Assembly: GCA_963732375.1 (NCBI GenBank)
Contig: CAVSZE010000015.1
Span: forward strand, 434,001-498,000
DNA from: RPQJ01 sp963732375
GTDB taxonomy: Bacteria > Pseudomonadota > Gammaproteobacteria > Steroidobacterales > Steroidobacteraceae
Length of the DNA stretch: 64,000 bases
Reading direction: 5' to 3'
The notes beneath the pieces were generated by a model that ran no database searches, had not been told where the DNA came from, and worked only from the letters and a program-made list of their open reading frames with translations. Each line of letters begins with the position of its first letter. Positions within the stretch are counted from its first letter, which is position 1. Of the stretch, positions 36,175-44,426 are shown piece after piece. The translations under genes and the position numbers were made by a program.

Positions 36175-38343
36175 TCACGCCACCGCGTCCTGGCGCTCGT
36201 CGGGTCCCGGGAGCAGGACACGGAATCGTGTCAGCTTGCCCGGCACCGTCGCGACGGCGATCCGGCCGCCCGTTTCCTGGATAGACTTCCACACGATGTC
36301 GAGGCCAACGCCTCGCCCCGCGTCGCGATTGTCGCCATCGTGCGTCGAGATACCCGCCTTGAAGATCAGGCTGAGCGTCGATCTTTCGTCCAGCGTTTCC
36401 GCGCGAACCGGGTCGACCAGGCCGAGCGCGATCGCCTTCTCCTTGACGAGATCGGCGCGTATGCCCGCGCCGTCGTCCTGGAACACCAGTTCGTATCCGT
36501 GCTCGCGGGACTTGAATTCGATCTGCAGCAGCCCCGCCGGGTTCTTGCCGGCGTCGTTTCTCACGCCGGGATCCTCGATTCCATGCACCACGGCGTTGCG
36601 GACGAACTGGATCACCAGGTTCTGCACGACGCGACGGTAGTCACCGGGCACCTGGTCGAGCCCGTTCGTCACGAGCATTACCTTCTTGCCGTGACTGTCC
36701 GCAACGCGGGCTGCCAGCGTCTCGAGCGTGTCGGACAACCTGCGCCCGGAGGTCCGCGCCGGCGACGGCTCGACGGACGGGACCGCCGCCGGTGGCGAAG
36801 CCGCAAGCAACGATGCCGAGCGAAGGTTGTCGAGGCGACTGAGCAACTCCTGTATCGCCCGCAGGTGCGCGAACAGGTCGTCGAGACGCACGACGAGTGG
36901 CAGGAAGTCGTTCCCGGACAGCTCGACGCGCTCGCGCAGTTCCTTCAGCGTGTCTTCGAACGCATGGGCACGGCTCTCGACCGTGGGAACGCCGAGCGTC
37001 GCGGCATCGCCCTTGATCTTGTGCATCTCGCGGAACAGCGAGTCCACTTTCCTGCGGAAATCGGCGTCATTCCGCGCCGGGACCTTCAGTACGCTGTTGA
37101 CCATCCGCAGCGACGCACTGCAGTCCGACAGGAACGCCTCGAGCTGACCGGGCTCGACCTGCAGCATCGCGAGCAGCAGGTCCATCTGCGCGCCGGCTGA
37201 ATCCTGCGACTGCTTGATTTCGCGGGCCAGCAGCACGCGCGACGTGACGTCGCCGACGGACACCAGCACCTGCCGCACGACGCCGTCCTGCTTGACCCTG
37301 TGGAAGTCGAACTCGAGGTAGCGCGTGTCCCGCCCGGCATTGCCGTGGTCGAACGTGACCTCGACCTCGGCCAGAGGGTTGATGCTCTTGATCAGGTTCT
37401 CGTTGGCTCTTTCACCCCAGAGGAGCTTCACGTACTTGGACGCGGTTTCGAGCGTCGCTTCGGACACCACGCCGCGCAACAGGTCGTCGAAGGTCAGCCC
37501 TTCGAACGAGTCGCGACCGAACAGCGCCGCGAGGGCCGCCGAGTGCGTCCTGCCGATGCGGAAATCCTTGTCCAGCAGGCACAGGCCTTCCTTCACCGTG
37601 CCAAGGATGTCGCGCGTCTGCCGGCGGGCGTCGCGCGCCGCGCGTTCCTCCCGGGCCTTCAGCCACTGGAATCGCGCGACCAGCGCCAACAGGACACCGG
37701 CGAAGAGCATGCCCACGAGCATCAGCCGGCGAAGTGTCGCCGCTCCGGTCACCGCTTCGCCTTCGAGGCGGGCGCCGATTGTCGCCAGGCCGTCGACCAT
37801 GCCGGTCGCGTTCTGCCGTCCGTAGTCCAGGGCCTTCAGCGTGTCGGCCATCAGCCGTTCACCGTTGGCATTGAGCTCGGTGCCGGTTCGATCGGTATCG
37901 CGGTAGGGAATGCCGTTGAATACAGCCACGGGCTCCAGCAGCCCGAGATACCGCACCCAGGCCTGCTCGACCGGCTGCAGTTCCCCGGAATCGGCCGCTG
38001 CCGTCTGTCGGAGCTGGCCGATGGCCGAGTCGTACTCGCGCTTCGAGGTGGCCAGTTCGGCAACCGCGTCACCAACGTAGCTTCCGGATCGGAGGCGGTC
38101 CCTGATTCCGGCCAGCGTACTGGCCATCGCCTCGGGCTGGCTGCGATGCTCACTGACCAGCTTCAATGCTGCCGTGCTCTGGGACAACTGGTCGGCGAGC
38201 CTATAGCCCGGCAGCAGCACCGTGGCTATGAACGCCACCAGCAGCGCCAGGAACCCGACGGCCGTGACTGCGCCCTTGTATCGATTGATGAGGTCGCCCA
38301 TGAGTGCTTGTCCAGTCTTGCCCGGTGCCACGGCCTTGTTCAT
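36175..38343 (-). CDS. Membrane-bound CheA-like histidine kinase (PAS-HPt-HATPase)
   Basis: A 722-residue hybrid sensor. Two membrane segments (about 24-46 and 206-224) flank a helical periplasmic domain of about 160 residues. A PAS-like domain follows at about 243-370, then an HPt domain with phospho-His441 in 'MHKIKGDAATLG', and a CheA-type ATPase: N box 'RNAVVHGIED' (582-591), 'DDGAGI' (623-628), and 'LIFKAGISTHDG...GRGVGLDIV' (659-684), whose spacing and wording follow CheA, not ordinary sensor kinases. No CheW-like P5 domain follows; the protein stops right after the ATPase. The start overlaps the TonB-like stop by one base. Confidence 0.88.
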   Translation of the reverse strand: MNKAVAPGKTGQALMGDLINRYKGAVTAVGFLALLVAFIATVLLPGYRLADQLSQSTAALKLVSEHRSQPEAMASTLAGIRDRLRSGSYVGDAVAELATSKREYDSAIGQLRQTAAADSGELQPVEQAWVRYLGLLEPVAVFNGIPYRDTDRTGTELNANGERLMADTLKALDYGRQNATGMVDGLATIGARLEGEAVTGAATLRRLMLVGMLFAGVLLALVARFQWLKAREERAARDARRQTRDILGTVKEGLCLLDKDFRIGRTHSAALAALFGRDSFEGLTFDDLLRGVVSEATLETASKYVKLLWGERANENLIKSINPLAEVEVTFDHGNAGRDTRYLEFDFHRVKQDGVVRQVLVSVGDVTSRVLLAREIKQSQDSAGAQMDLLLAMLQVEPGQLEAFLSDCSASLRMVNSVLKVPARNDADFRRKVDSLFREMHKIKGDAATLGVPTVESRAHAFEDTLKELRERVELSGNDFLPLVVRLDDLFAHLRAIQELLSRLDNLRSASLLAASPPAAVPSVEPSPARTSGRRLSDTLETLAARVADSHGKKVMLVTNGLDQVPGDYRRVVQNLVIQFVRNAVVHGIEDPGVRNDAGKNPAGLLQIEFKSREHGYELVFQDDGAGIRADLVKEKAIALGLVDPVRAETLDERSTLSLIFKAGISTHDGDNRDAGRGVGLDIVWKSIQETGGRIAVATVPGKLTRFRVLLPGPDERQDAVA

Positions 38344-40136
38344 CAGCGTGCTCCGCCGGCAGGTTTGAACACGACAGAGACTATCGTCGTGGTTTCGACT
38401 GCCCGGCCCTCGACCTGCGGCGGCTTGAACCGCCAGCGAATGACGGCGGCCATGACCGACTGGTCGAATATGCCGGCCGGCATCGACGACACGATCTCGG
38501 CGGCCTTGACGCGACCTTCGGTTCCGACGGTGAGTCGCACCCGGACCTCACCGCTTAGCCCATCTTTTTCAGCGCTTTTCGGATAGGCCGGGGCCACGTA
38601 GTACGTGCGCTCGACTGCAGTAGTCTGTCGCGCCCCGGGCGCAGGTGCCGACGCCGCGGGCGACTCCTGCCGCGCAGCAGCCGCGCCTGACCCGATCGGT
38701 TCCACGCGGGCCGGTTCGGTTGCGGGTTGGCGCGCTACGGCCTGGCGCTCGGGTTCCGAGAACGGCTGCGAGGCCTCAGTTACTTCGCCGAACGCGGGTG
38801 CCTGCTGCCCGGCGTCTACCGGCGCGCGTGGTGTCGCTCCAGGGTCGCGCATTTTCGTCGACGCGCGTGCCTCATCGGTGGCCTGCTTCTGCGCGATTGC
38901 AGCGTGTTGTGCACGCTGCCGCTGCTTGATCTCGTCGTACCAGTGGGTCGCACGATCGGCGGGCAACGCCTGCGCCTGCGTGGCCTGCCGCAACAACTGG
39001 TTCGCGCGGTCGAACTTGCCTGCATCGAGCGCCTCGGCGACCTGGCCTTCGACGATGCGGATTTCGACGGACCGGATCTTCGGGTCACCCGGTCGAACGA
39101 GCGAGAGTTGGGCGAACGCCGTCGCCGCGTCATCGAAACGCCGCTCGGCGACTGCCAATTGCAGGCGCTGGTCCAGGACCGCGACGATGCGGTCCAACCC
39201 CTGACGCGCCTCCCCGTTGTCCGGCGCCTGCGCAAGGACGGACCGGAAGTAGAGGAGCGCGCTGTCTGTTTCCGGTTCCACATAGCGGCGATCGCGAAAC
39301 GCCGTGTCGGCCTTGTCGAGCAGTACTTCCACGGATCCGCCCACGACGCGGTCCGGCGTGGATTTCGCCACAACCGGCACAGCGCTTCTCCCGGCGTCCA
39401 CAGCGCCAGGGCCTGCTGCAGGGATCGGTGCGTCCGGGGCGTCCGCGGCTTCGGTGGCGGTGGCGGACGCAGGCTCGACACGCTGCGTCGGACGATCCAG
39501 CAGGTACCAGGCTGCTGCGAGACCCAGCACGGCGAGCCCGATCAGGCCCGGTAACAGCAACTTCGGCGTTCGCGGCCGCGCGGGCGGCGCGACTGCCGCG
39601 GGCTCGCTCCACGGTTCCACGTCGTCGGGCGGCAATTCGACGGATTGACTTGCGACCCGAGCTGGACTTGCCTGCGGTACGGCCAGTGTCGCCCTGGAGA
39701 GTGCCTCATCACGGGCTCCCTCGAGCACGGCGGCAGTCTTGCCGGGTTCGACCGGAATCGGCAGCACCGCGAACACCGCCGTGCGTTTTATCACGCCGGC
39801 TATCTCGGTCAACTGTGCCTCGGGCGCGAATACGACTACGACGCCGGAATCAGAAAATGACTGCAGCCGGTCTACCGCGCTAGCCAGGTCCGCGTGATCG
39901 CGCGCATCGAGCAGGTAGACCTGCGCATGAGAGGCGACAACATGCTCGCCAGCCAGTTCAACCGAGTCCGCGAGCCGGATACCGCTTCGAGCGTCGAGTT
40001 CCCGACCAAGCTGCTCGAGCAGCGCGTCGTCGCCGGTGACCGCGATGAGGTCTACGCACGCCGTCTGGGCTGGTTTCGCGCCCTCTACGAGCTGCGTTGG
40101 CGGATATGCATGAGCTGGAACGGGCGTCGCAGCCAC
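38343..40136 (-). CDS. TonB-like protein with cytoplasmic pseudo-receiver domain
   Basis: A 597-residue GTG-initiated protein with a good AAGGAG site. Residues about 28-145 look like a degenerate receiver: Asp36-Asp37 in 'VTGDDALL', Asp77 in 'VYLLDARD', but 'VLPIPVEPGK' has Ile where the conserved Lys should be. A Pro-rich linker, one membrane span (about 193-212), a periplasmic Ala-rich and helical TPR-like stretch (about 265-425), and a C-terminal TonB domain (about 512-593, 'PAYPKSAE...RWRFKPP') follow. Whether it energises a TonB-dependent receptor is unknown; no ExbB/ExbD or receptor gene is in the window. First gene of the signalling operon. Confidence 0.82.
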   Translation of the reverse strand: MAATPVPAHAYPPTQLVEGAKPAQTACVDLIAVTGDDALLEQLGRELDARSGIRLADSVELAGEHVVASHAQVYLLDARDHADLASAVDRLQSFSDSGVVVVFAPEAQLTEIAGVIKRTAVFAVLPIPVEPGKTAAVLEGARDEALSRATLAVPQASPARVASQSVELPPDDVEPWSEPAAVAPPARPRTPKLLLPGLIGLAVLGLAAAWYLLDRPTQRVEPASATATEAADAPDAPIPAAGPGAVDAGRSAVPVVAKSTPDRVVGGSVEVLLDKADTAFRDRRYVEPETDSALLYFRSVLAQAPDNGEARQGLDRIVAVLDQRLQLAVAERRFDDAATAFAQLSLVRPGDPKIRSVEIRIVEGQVAEALDAGKFDRANQLLRQATQAQALPADRATHWYDEIKQRQRAQHAAIAQKQATDEARASTKMRDPGATPRAPVDAGQQAPAFGEVTEASQPFSEPERQAVARQPATEPARVEPIGSGAAAARQESPAASAPAPGARQTTAVERTYYVAPAYPKSAEKDGLSGEVRVRLTVGTEGRVKAAEIVSSMPAGIFDQSVMAAVIRWRFKPPQVEGRAVETTTIVSVVFKPAGGAR

Positions 40137-40334
40137 GGAACACTCCTTTTTCTAATACCCGGAACGGCGAACAATACTTGTCGTAGCCCGGTCATTCGTG
40201 GAGTGTAGAGTTGACGTCGCCCAAGAATTTGCGCTGCGTCACGGTTTGAGACTGGACGCTGCGATTAACGCGGCTTTCGTGCCGAAAGTAACGATTTCGC
40301 TGCTGCGTTGCAGCGAACAGCGCTGCGGACCCCG
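40137..40334 (-). promoter_or_regulatory. Leader region of the TonB-like/kinase operon
   Basis: This 198-base gap has visibly lower GC than its neighbours. Just after the HIT gene stop there are two short hairpins on the minus strand, GCAGCG-CTGTT-CGCTGC and CTTTCG-GCA-CGAAAG; neither has a T-run, so termination is uncertain. Several part-matches to -35 and -10 boxes occur (TTGGGC, TACACT, TATTAG) but none with 16-18 base spacing. Presumably the operon promoter lies here. I see no coding potential. Confidence 0.35.
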
Positions 40335-40769
40335 TCAGGCCTGCAGGCGCTCGCGCAGCGCCGCCAGCACCGTGCCGTCCACGGTGGCGTCGAACGGCCG
40401 CGCCTTCGACCAGTCGTAGGCCCACGGATGCGCGGTCTTGAGGTCGCGCGGTTCCGACTCGTTGCGCGGAAACACGTGCGCGTGCAGCGCGGGCTCGAGA
40501 TTGCCGAACATCGCGTAGTTGATCCGCAACGCCCCGGTGACGTCGAGCACCGCCTGCCCGAGACGAGCCATGTCGGACAAGAACCGCGCCTGCGCGTCTG
40601 CCGTCATCGCGTTCAGTTGCGGCACGACCGGGTCCGGCAGCAGCAGGCAGTAGCCGCGCAGGACCTGCGGGTCACCCATCACCGCCCAACCCGATGCGAG
40701 CCGCGCGATCAACGTGGGATCGGTCCCAGCGCGGCAGGCTGACACCCTGCGGTGAATGGCGGTATTCAT
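40335..40769 (-). CDS. HIT-family protein
   Basis: A 144-residue protein of the histidine-triad superfamily. The motif 'HAHVFPRN' near residue 105 is the H-x-H-x-x-P end seen in HIT hydrolases and transferases. The first half, 'GYCLLLPDPVVPQLNAMT', is the usual strand before helix alpha. Family members hydrolyse nucleoside phosphoramidates or dinucleoside polyphosphates; the exact substrate cannot be read here. It starts 23 bases after the HAD gene. Confidence 0.82.
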   Translation of the reverse strand: MNTAIHRRVSACRAGTDPTLIARLASGWAVMGDPQVLRGYCLLLPDPVVPQLNAMTADAQARFLSDMARLGQAVLDVTGALRINYAMFGNLEPALHAHVFPRNESEPRDLKTAHPWAYDWSKARPFDATVDGTVLAALRERLQA

Positions 40770-40792
40770 TGGCGGGATGCAATGCCCACGAC

Positions 40793-41410
40793 TCACTCCT
40801 CGTGGAACGGCGGCGGAATGCGAACGCCGATCGCCTTCAGGTCGCTGCGCGTCGTGGAAGGATTCACGTGGTGAATCGCGTTCCACCCGCGGGAACGCGC
40901 GCCGATGACGTTGCGCTTCAGGTCATCGATGAACACGGTCGCCGCGGGATCGAGCCCGAAGCGGCGTTCGGCTTCGCGATAGATGGCGGCTGAGGGCTTG
41001 GTCGCCCCCACGCGGAACGACGCGATCGCGCCGTGCCCGACACCCTCGATCCCATAGGTCGCGTCGAAATGTCGCCAGTGCAGGTCGCCCACGTTCGAGA
41101 GCAGGTACACCCGATACTCGCCCATGAGCGCGTTCGCGAGCTCGAACATCTCGTCGGTGCGCTCGAACATGTCGAGCCACCGGCGTCCTAGTTCGTCAGG
41201 ATCCAGCGGCTGCGCCGCCGACGCCGCAATCCGGTCGAGCAGTTCTTCCCCGGTAATTTCACCCCGCTCATGCGCGTCCAGGTCGATACTCGCCAGCCAC
41301 GCCGGCAGGTCCGCGAGGTCCACGCCCGCGTCCTGCAGGTAGCGGACGAACGGCTGGTAGCGAAGTCGCACCAGCACTCCGCCGACATCGAACACGACGT
41401 TTCTGATCAT
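40793..41410 (-). CDS. HAD-superfamily hydrolase (YihX-like)
   Basis: A 205-residue haloacid-dehalogenase-type phosphatase. Motif I is degenerate: 'VVFDVGGVLV' has the nucleophile Asp8, but the usual second Asp is replaced by Gly, as in many YihX/epoxide-hydrolase-type HADs. Motif II is 'VYLLSNVGD', motif III the Lys in 'VGATKPSAAIY', motif IV 'TVFIDDLKRN'. Sugar-phosphate or nucleotide phosphatase activity is typical of this group. The ATG overlaps the permease stop by four bases. Confidence 0.85.
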   Translation of the reverse strand: MIRNVVFDVGGVLVRLRYQPFVRYLQDAGVDLADLPAWLASIDLDAHERGEITGEELLDRIAASAAQPLDPDELGRRWLDMFERTDEMFELANALMGEYRVYLLSNVGDLHWRHFDATYGIEGVGHGAIASFRVGATKPSAAIYREAERRFGLDPAATVFIDDLKRNVIGARSRGWNAIHHVNPSTTRSDLKAIGVRIPPPFHEE

Positions 41411-42600
41411 GGATGAGGCCGCCAACCCAGCGTAAGTAGAAGGACCGCGAACCCGACCACGTAGCCGAGCGCGATGTGCCACCCGGAACGCAGCCACAAT
41501 CGTACCGACCGGGCTTCGGGGAACACGGAGGTAATTGCCACGCCGGCCGACGAACCGAACCAGATCATCGAACCGCCGAATCCGACCGCATAAGCGAGCA
41601 CGCCCCAGTCGTAGCCGCGCTGCTCGAGCGCGAGCTTGGTCAGCGGAATGTTGTCGAACACGGCGGAGACGAAACCAAGGCCCAGCGTCGTCGGCCAGGA
41701 TGGCGCCGGAAGCTGCTCGACCGGCATCAGCGAGGCAGAGAAGACCAGGCACAACAGGAACAATGTGCCCCTGAGCATGCCGGGCAGGGCCGACCAGTCT
41801 GGCGCACGCAGCGGCGCCGCAAGCAGCAGCGCCGCCCAGACCGAGACGCCGATGAACGGAAACCGTGTCGCGAGTTCCGGGAACTCGACATTGACACCGA
41901 CGTTACAGGCCACCGCCACGGCCAGGATGAACCCGACGACGCCAACCCGCACCCAGTCCGCATGTATGCGCACGTCGGCCCGCTTCACGATCGGTGAATA
42001 GCGCTGCTGCTGCATCGATGCGGGAATGCCGAAAACCAGCAACGCTGCCGCCGAGCCCACATACGCATGGACCACCTCGCGCGGACCTACGCCATCGATC
42101 CACATCATCGTGGTGGTCGTGTCGCCGACGACGCTGCCGGCTCCGCCGGCGTTCGACGCGGCAACGATGGCGGCCAGGAAGCCAATGTGTACCTTGTGCC
42201 GATATACGTGCGACGCCACCGTTCCGCCGATCAGCGCGGCCGCGATGTTGTCGAGAAAGGCCGACAGCACGAATACCAGCAGCAGCAGTACCAGCCCTCC
42301 GCGCCAGTCGTCGGGCAGCAGGTCAGGCAGCAGGTCAGGCGCACGGCTCGCCTCGAAGTGGCGGGAAAGCAGCGCGAATCCCATCAGCAGGCAGAACAGG
42401 TTGGCCAACACCACCCACTCCGCGGCTACATGCTCCGCGAGGCCCGCGAGCCCGGGCACGCCGTGAAAGCCGACGACGGCAAGCTTCCAGCCGAGGATCG
42501 CCGCGAGGCCCGTGGCCGCCACCTCGAGCGTCCGGTCATGGGAGAGCGCGACGCCCACCAGTGTCGCGCCGAACAGCAGGAATTCGACCGGGATGACCAT
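41407..42600 (-). CDS. NhaD/ArsB-superfamily ion permease
   Basis: A 397-residue membrane protein with about eleven segments. The internal repeat shows 'FLDNIAAALIGG' in the first half and 'VFDNIPLTKLAL' in the second, with 'NAGGAGSVVGDTTTTMMW' between, typical of the ion-transporter superfamily that includes NhaD Na+/H+ antiporters and citrate/arsenite permeases. The Asp-Asn pairs in broken helices favour cation exchange. Start MVIPVEFLLFG at 42600 is two bases after the ComB-like gene. Confidence 0.8.
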   Translation of the reverse strand: MVIPVEFLLFGATLVGVALSHDRTLEVAATGLAAILGWKLAVVGFHGVPGLAGLAEHVAAEWVVLANLFCLLMGFALLSRHFEASRAPDLLPDLLPDDWRGGLVLLLLVFVLSAFLDNIAAALIGGTVASHVYRHKVHIGFLAAIVAASNAGGAGSVVGDTTTTMMWIDGVGPREVVHAYVGSAAALLVFGIPASMQQQRYSPIVKRADVRIHADWVRVGVVGFILAVAVACNVGVNVEFPELATRFPFIGVSVWAALLLAAPLRAPDWSALPGMLRGTLFLLCLVFSASLMPVEQLPAPSWPTTLGLGFVSAVFDNIPLTKLALEQRGYDWGVLAYAVGFGGSMIWFGSSAGVAITSVFPEARSVRLWLRSGWHIALGYVVGFAVLLLTLGWRPHP

Positions 42601-42602
42601 GC

Positions 42603-43304
42603 TCAGTGCTTCGGGGCAGCGAGTCGCTCGAGTTCCAGCGGCTCTCCCGGCAGTCGCCGGACACGCAGCACGAAGTCGAAGCGATCCACCTCGGTGCAAT
42701 AGTCGAAGTCGTCGCGCGGGGCCCAGTCGCAGGCCGGGTCGAAGAACTTGCGCGCCGCCGGAGCGCTGCGCAGCCGATCACGCACCTCGGCCAGCGGCGC
42801 CGGCTGGCCCCGCAGCAGCTGGTCCAGGCACTCCGCGTAGAGATCGTCTTCCGCGCACCGCTCGCGGGCCTCGTGGCCCATACGCACCAGCGACACGAGG
42901 TCGGCGCCCCGCGCCTTCACGTAGCGGCAGACCGCCGATATGTTTACGAAGGCACCGGTCACGACCTCGTCGGCCAGCGACGCATTGACCAGCCCCTGGG
43001 TGCCGGCGTGAGTCGTGTGCACGAGTATCTTGCCGCGCAGGTCCAGTGCGCGGATCTCCGTCGGCGAATTTCCCGCGTCGAATCCCGGCAGCCTGCGCGC
43101 GTGCCGCTCGCCCGCGAGGACCGCCCCCGGGAAACGTCGTCCAAGCTCGAAGGCGTCGTCAACTTCGCCGACCGGGAACACGCGCTCCGCGCCCACGTCG
43201 AATGCGTGCGGCGCAACCGAGAAGGCGCGAAACACGTCGATGACCACGGCGATGCCGCGCGCCTCGCGCGCGCCGGCGACGTGATCGAGCATCTCAATGC
43301 GCAC
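42603..43304 (-). CDS. ComB-like 2-phosphosulfolactate phosphatase family protein
   Basis: A 233-residue member of the ComB family, named for the archaeal coenzyme M enzyme that dephosphorylates 2-phosphosulfolactate. Signatures: 'AVVIDVFRAFSVAP', 'LAGERHARRLPGFDAGNSPTE', 'TTHAGTQGL' and 'CAEDDLYAECL'. No other sulfolactate or coenzyme M gene is nearby, so the bacterial substrate is probably different. I chose the GTG at 43304, which follows a GGGGGG stretch at good spacing; GTG 43319 and ATG 43292 are alternatives. Confidence 0.78.
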   Translation of the reverse strand: MRIEMLDHVAGAREARGIAVVIDVFRAFSVAPHAFDVGAERVFPVGEVDDAFELGRRFPGAVLAGERHARRLPGFDAGNSPTEIRALDLRGKILVHTTHAGTQGLVNASLADEVVTGAFVNISAVCRYVKARGADLVSLVRMGHEARERCAEDDLYAECLDQLLRGQPAPLAEVRDRLRSAPAARKFFDPACDWAPRDDFDYCTEVDRFDFVLRVRRLPGEPLELERLAAPKH

Positions 43305-43325
43305 TGCTGCGCCCCCCACGCTGGA

Positions 43326-44369
43326 TCATGGCTGCCCGATTCCGTCGCCGAATTCGGCACGCAGCGCGGCGATGTCCTGGTCGACGGCCACGACGTTCTC
43401 CGCCGACGCCGCCCGGTGCAGCCGGTCCCGTACCGCATCCCAGGCCTCGCCTTCGGGGACCTCCTCGACCAGGATCTGGCTGGCGCCGGATTTATCCAGC
43501 GCGCGCAGGCCGACGTACAACTCGCGGGCGTAGGCATCTGCGCGTCGTCCGGCATTCACCCAGGTCATGTACTTGTTGGCCGTCCGCGGCGGGCGCGTCG
43601 CCAGCACCGCCACACGGCTGCCGTCAGCGGTCAGTTGCCCGACTACTTCCTCGAGCGTGGCACTGGTCACGATGCTGAGCGGCGTTGAAGGCGCGTAGTG
43701 CCTCACGTCAGAGCCCGGTACCCGCGGGGAATCGGTCGCGGGCTTGCCCTCGACCTCGGGAACCACGGCGCACAGTTGCGTCAACGTGATGAAGCCCGGC
43801 CGCAGCAGGCGCGGAATGGCATCCACGCAGGAGACGATCGTGGACTCCAGGCCGATCCTGCAGTCTCCCCCGTCCAGGATCGTCCGGACGGTGTCGCCGA
43901 ATTCCTCACGAACGTGCTCGGCCCGGGTCGGACTGACATGGCCATAGCGATTGGCCGAAGGCGCCGCGATGCCGCTGCCGAATCCCTTGAGCAACTGTTG
44001 CGCGACAGGGTGCGCCGGAACACGGATCGCCACCGTATCCTGCCCGCCGGTAATCGCCAGATCCACCGCGGGAGCCCTGCGCAGCACCAGGGTCAGCGGA
44101 CCCGGCCAGAATTTTTCCGCTAGCGCGTGCGCCGCGGGCGGAACGACCAGGGCCCAGCGCTCAAGCGCGCGCTGGTGCTCGATGTGAACGATGAGCGGGT
44201 GCGTCGCCGGACGGCCCTTGAGCTCGTACACGCGGCGGATCGCGTCCGGGTTCCGGGCATCGGCGCCGAGCCCGTACACGGTCTCGGTCGGGAACGCGAC
44301 GACGTCGCCTTCGCGCAGTGCCTCCACGGCGCGGTCGATCTCTTCCTGCGGCAGGCGGGCCGTGATCAT
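43326..44369 (-). CDS. sua5: L-threonylcarbamoyladenylate synthase, Sua5 type
   Basis: Makes the TC-AMP intermediate for t6A37 in ANN-decoding tRNAs. The 347-residue protein has the YrdC domain (about 1-200: 'PTETVYGLGADA', 'KGRPATHPLIVHI', 'SANRYGHVSPT') and a C-terminal Sua5 domain (about 225-340), unlike the one-domain TsaC of E. coli. The linker 'PRVPGSDVRHYAPSTP' is the conserved Sua5 flap. The 57-base gap upstream has TATCAT just before the ATG as a possible -10. Confidence 0.93.
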   Translation of the reverse strand: MITARLPQEEIDRAVEALREGDVVAFPTETVYGLGADARNPDAIRRVYELKGRPATHPLIVHIEHQRALERWALVVPPAAHALAEKFWPGPLTLVLRRAPAVDLAITGGQDTVAIRVPAHPVAQQLLKGFGSGIAAPSANRYGHVSPTRAEHVREEFGDTVRTILDGGDCRIGLESTIVSCVDAIPRLLRPGFITLTQLCAVVPEVEGKPATDSPRVPGSDVRHYAPSTPLSIVTSATLEEVVGQLTADGSRVAVLATRPPRTANKYMTWVNAGRRADAYARELYVGLRALDKSGASQILVEEVPEGEAWDAVRDRLHRAASAENVVAVDQDIAALRAEFGDGIGQP

Positions 44370-44426
44370 CGGTGAATGATAGCGGATCGCCCGGAATCCG
44401 GGTCAGTGGTGCCAGCCGGTAACGAA

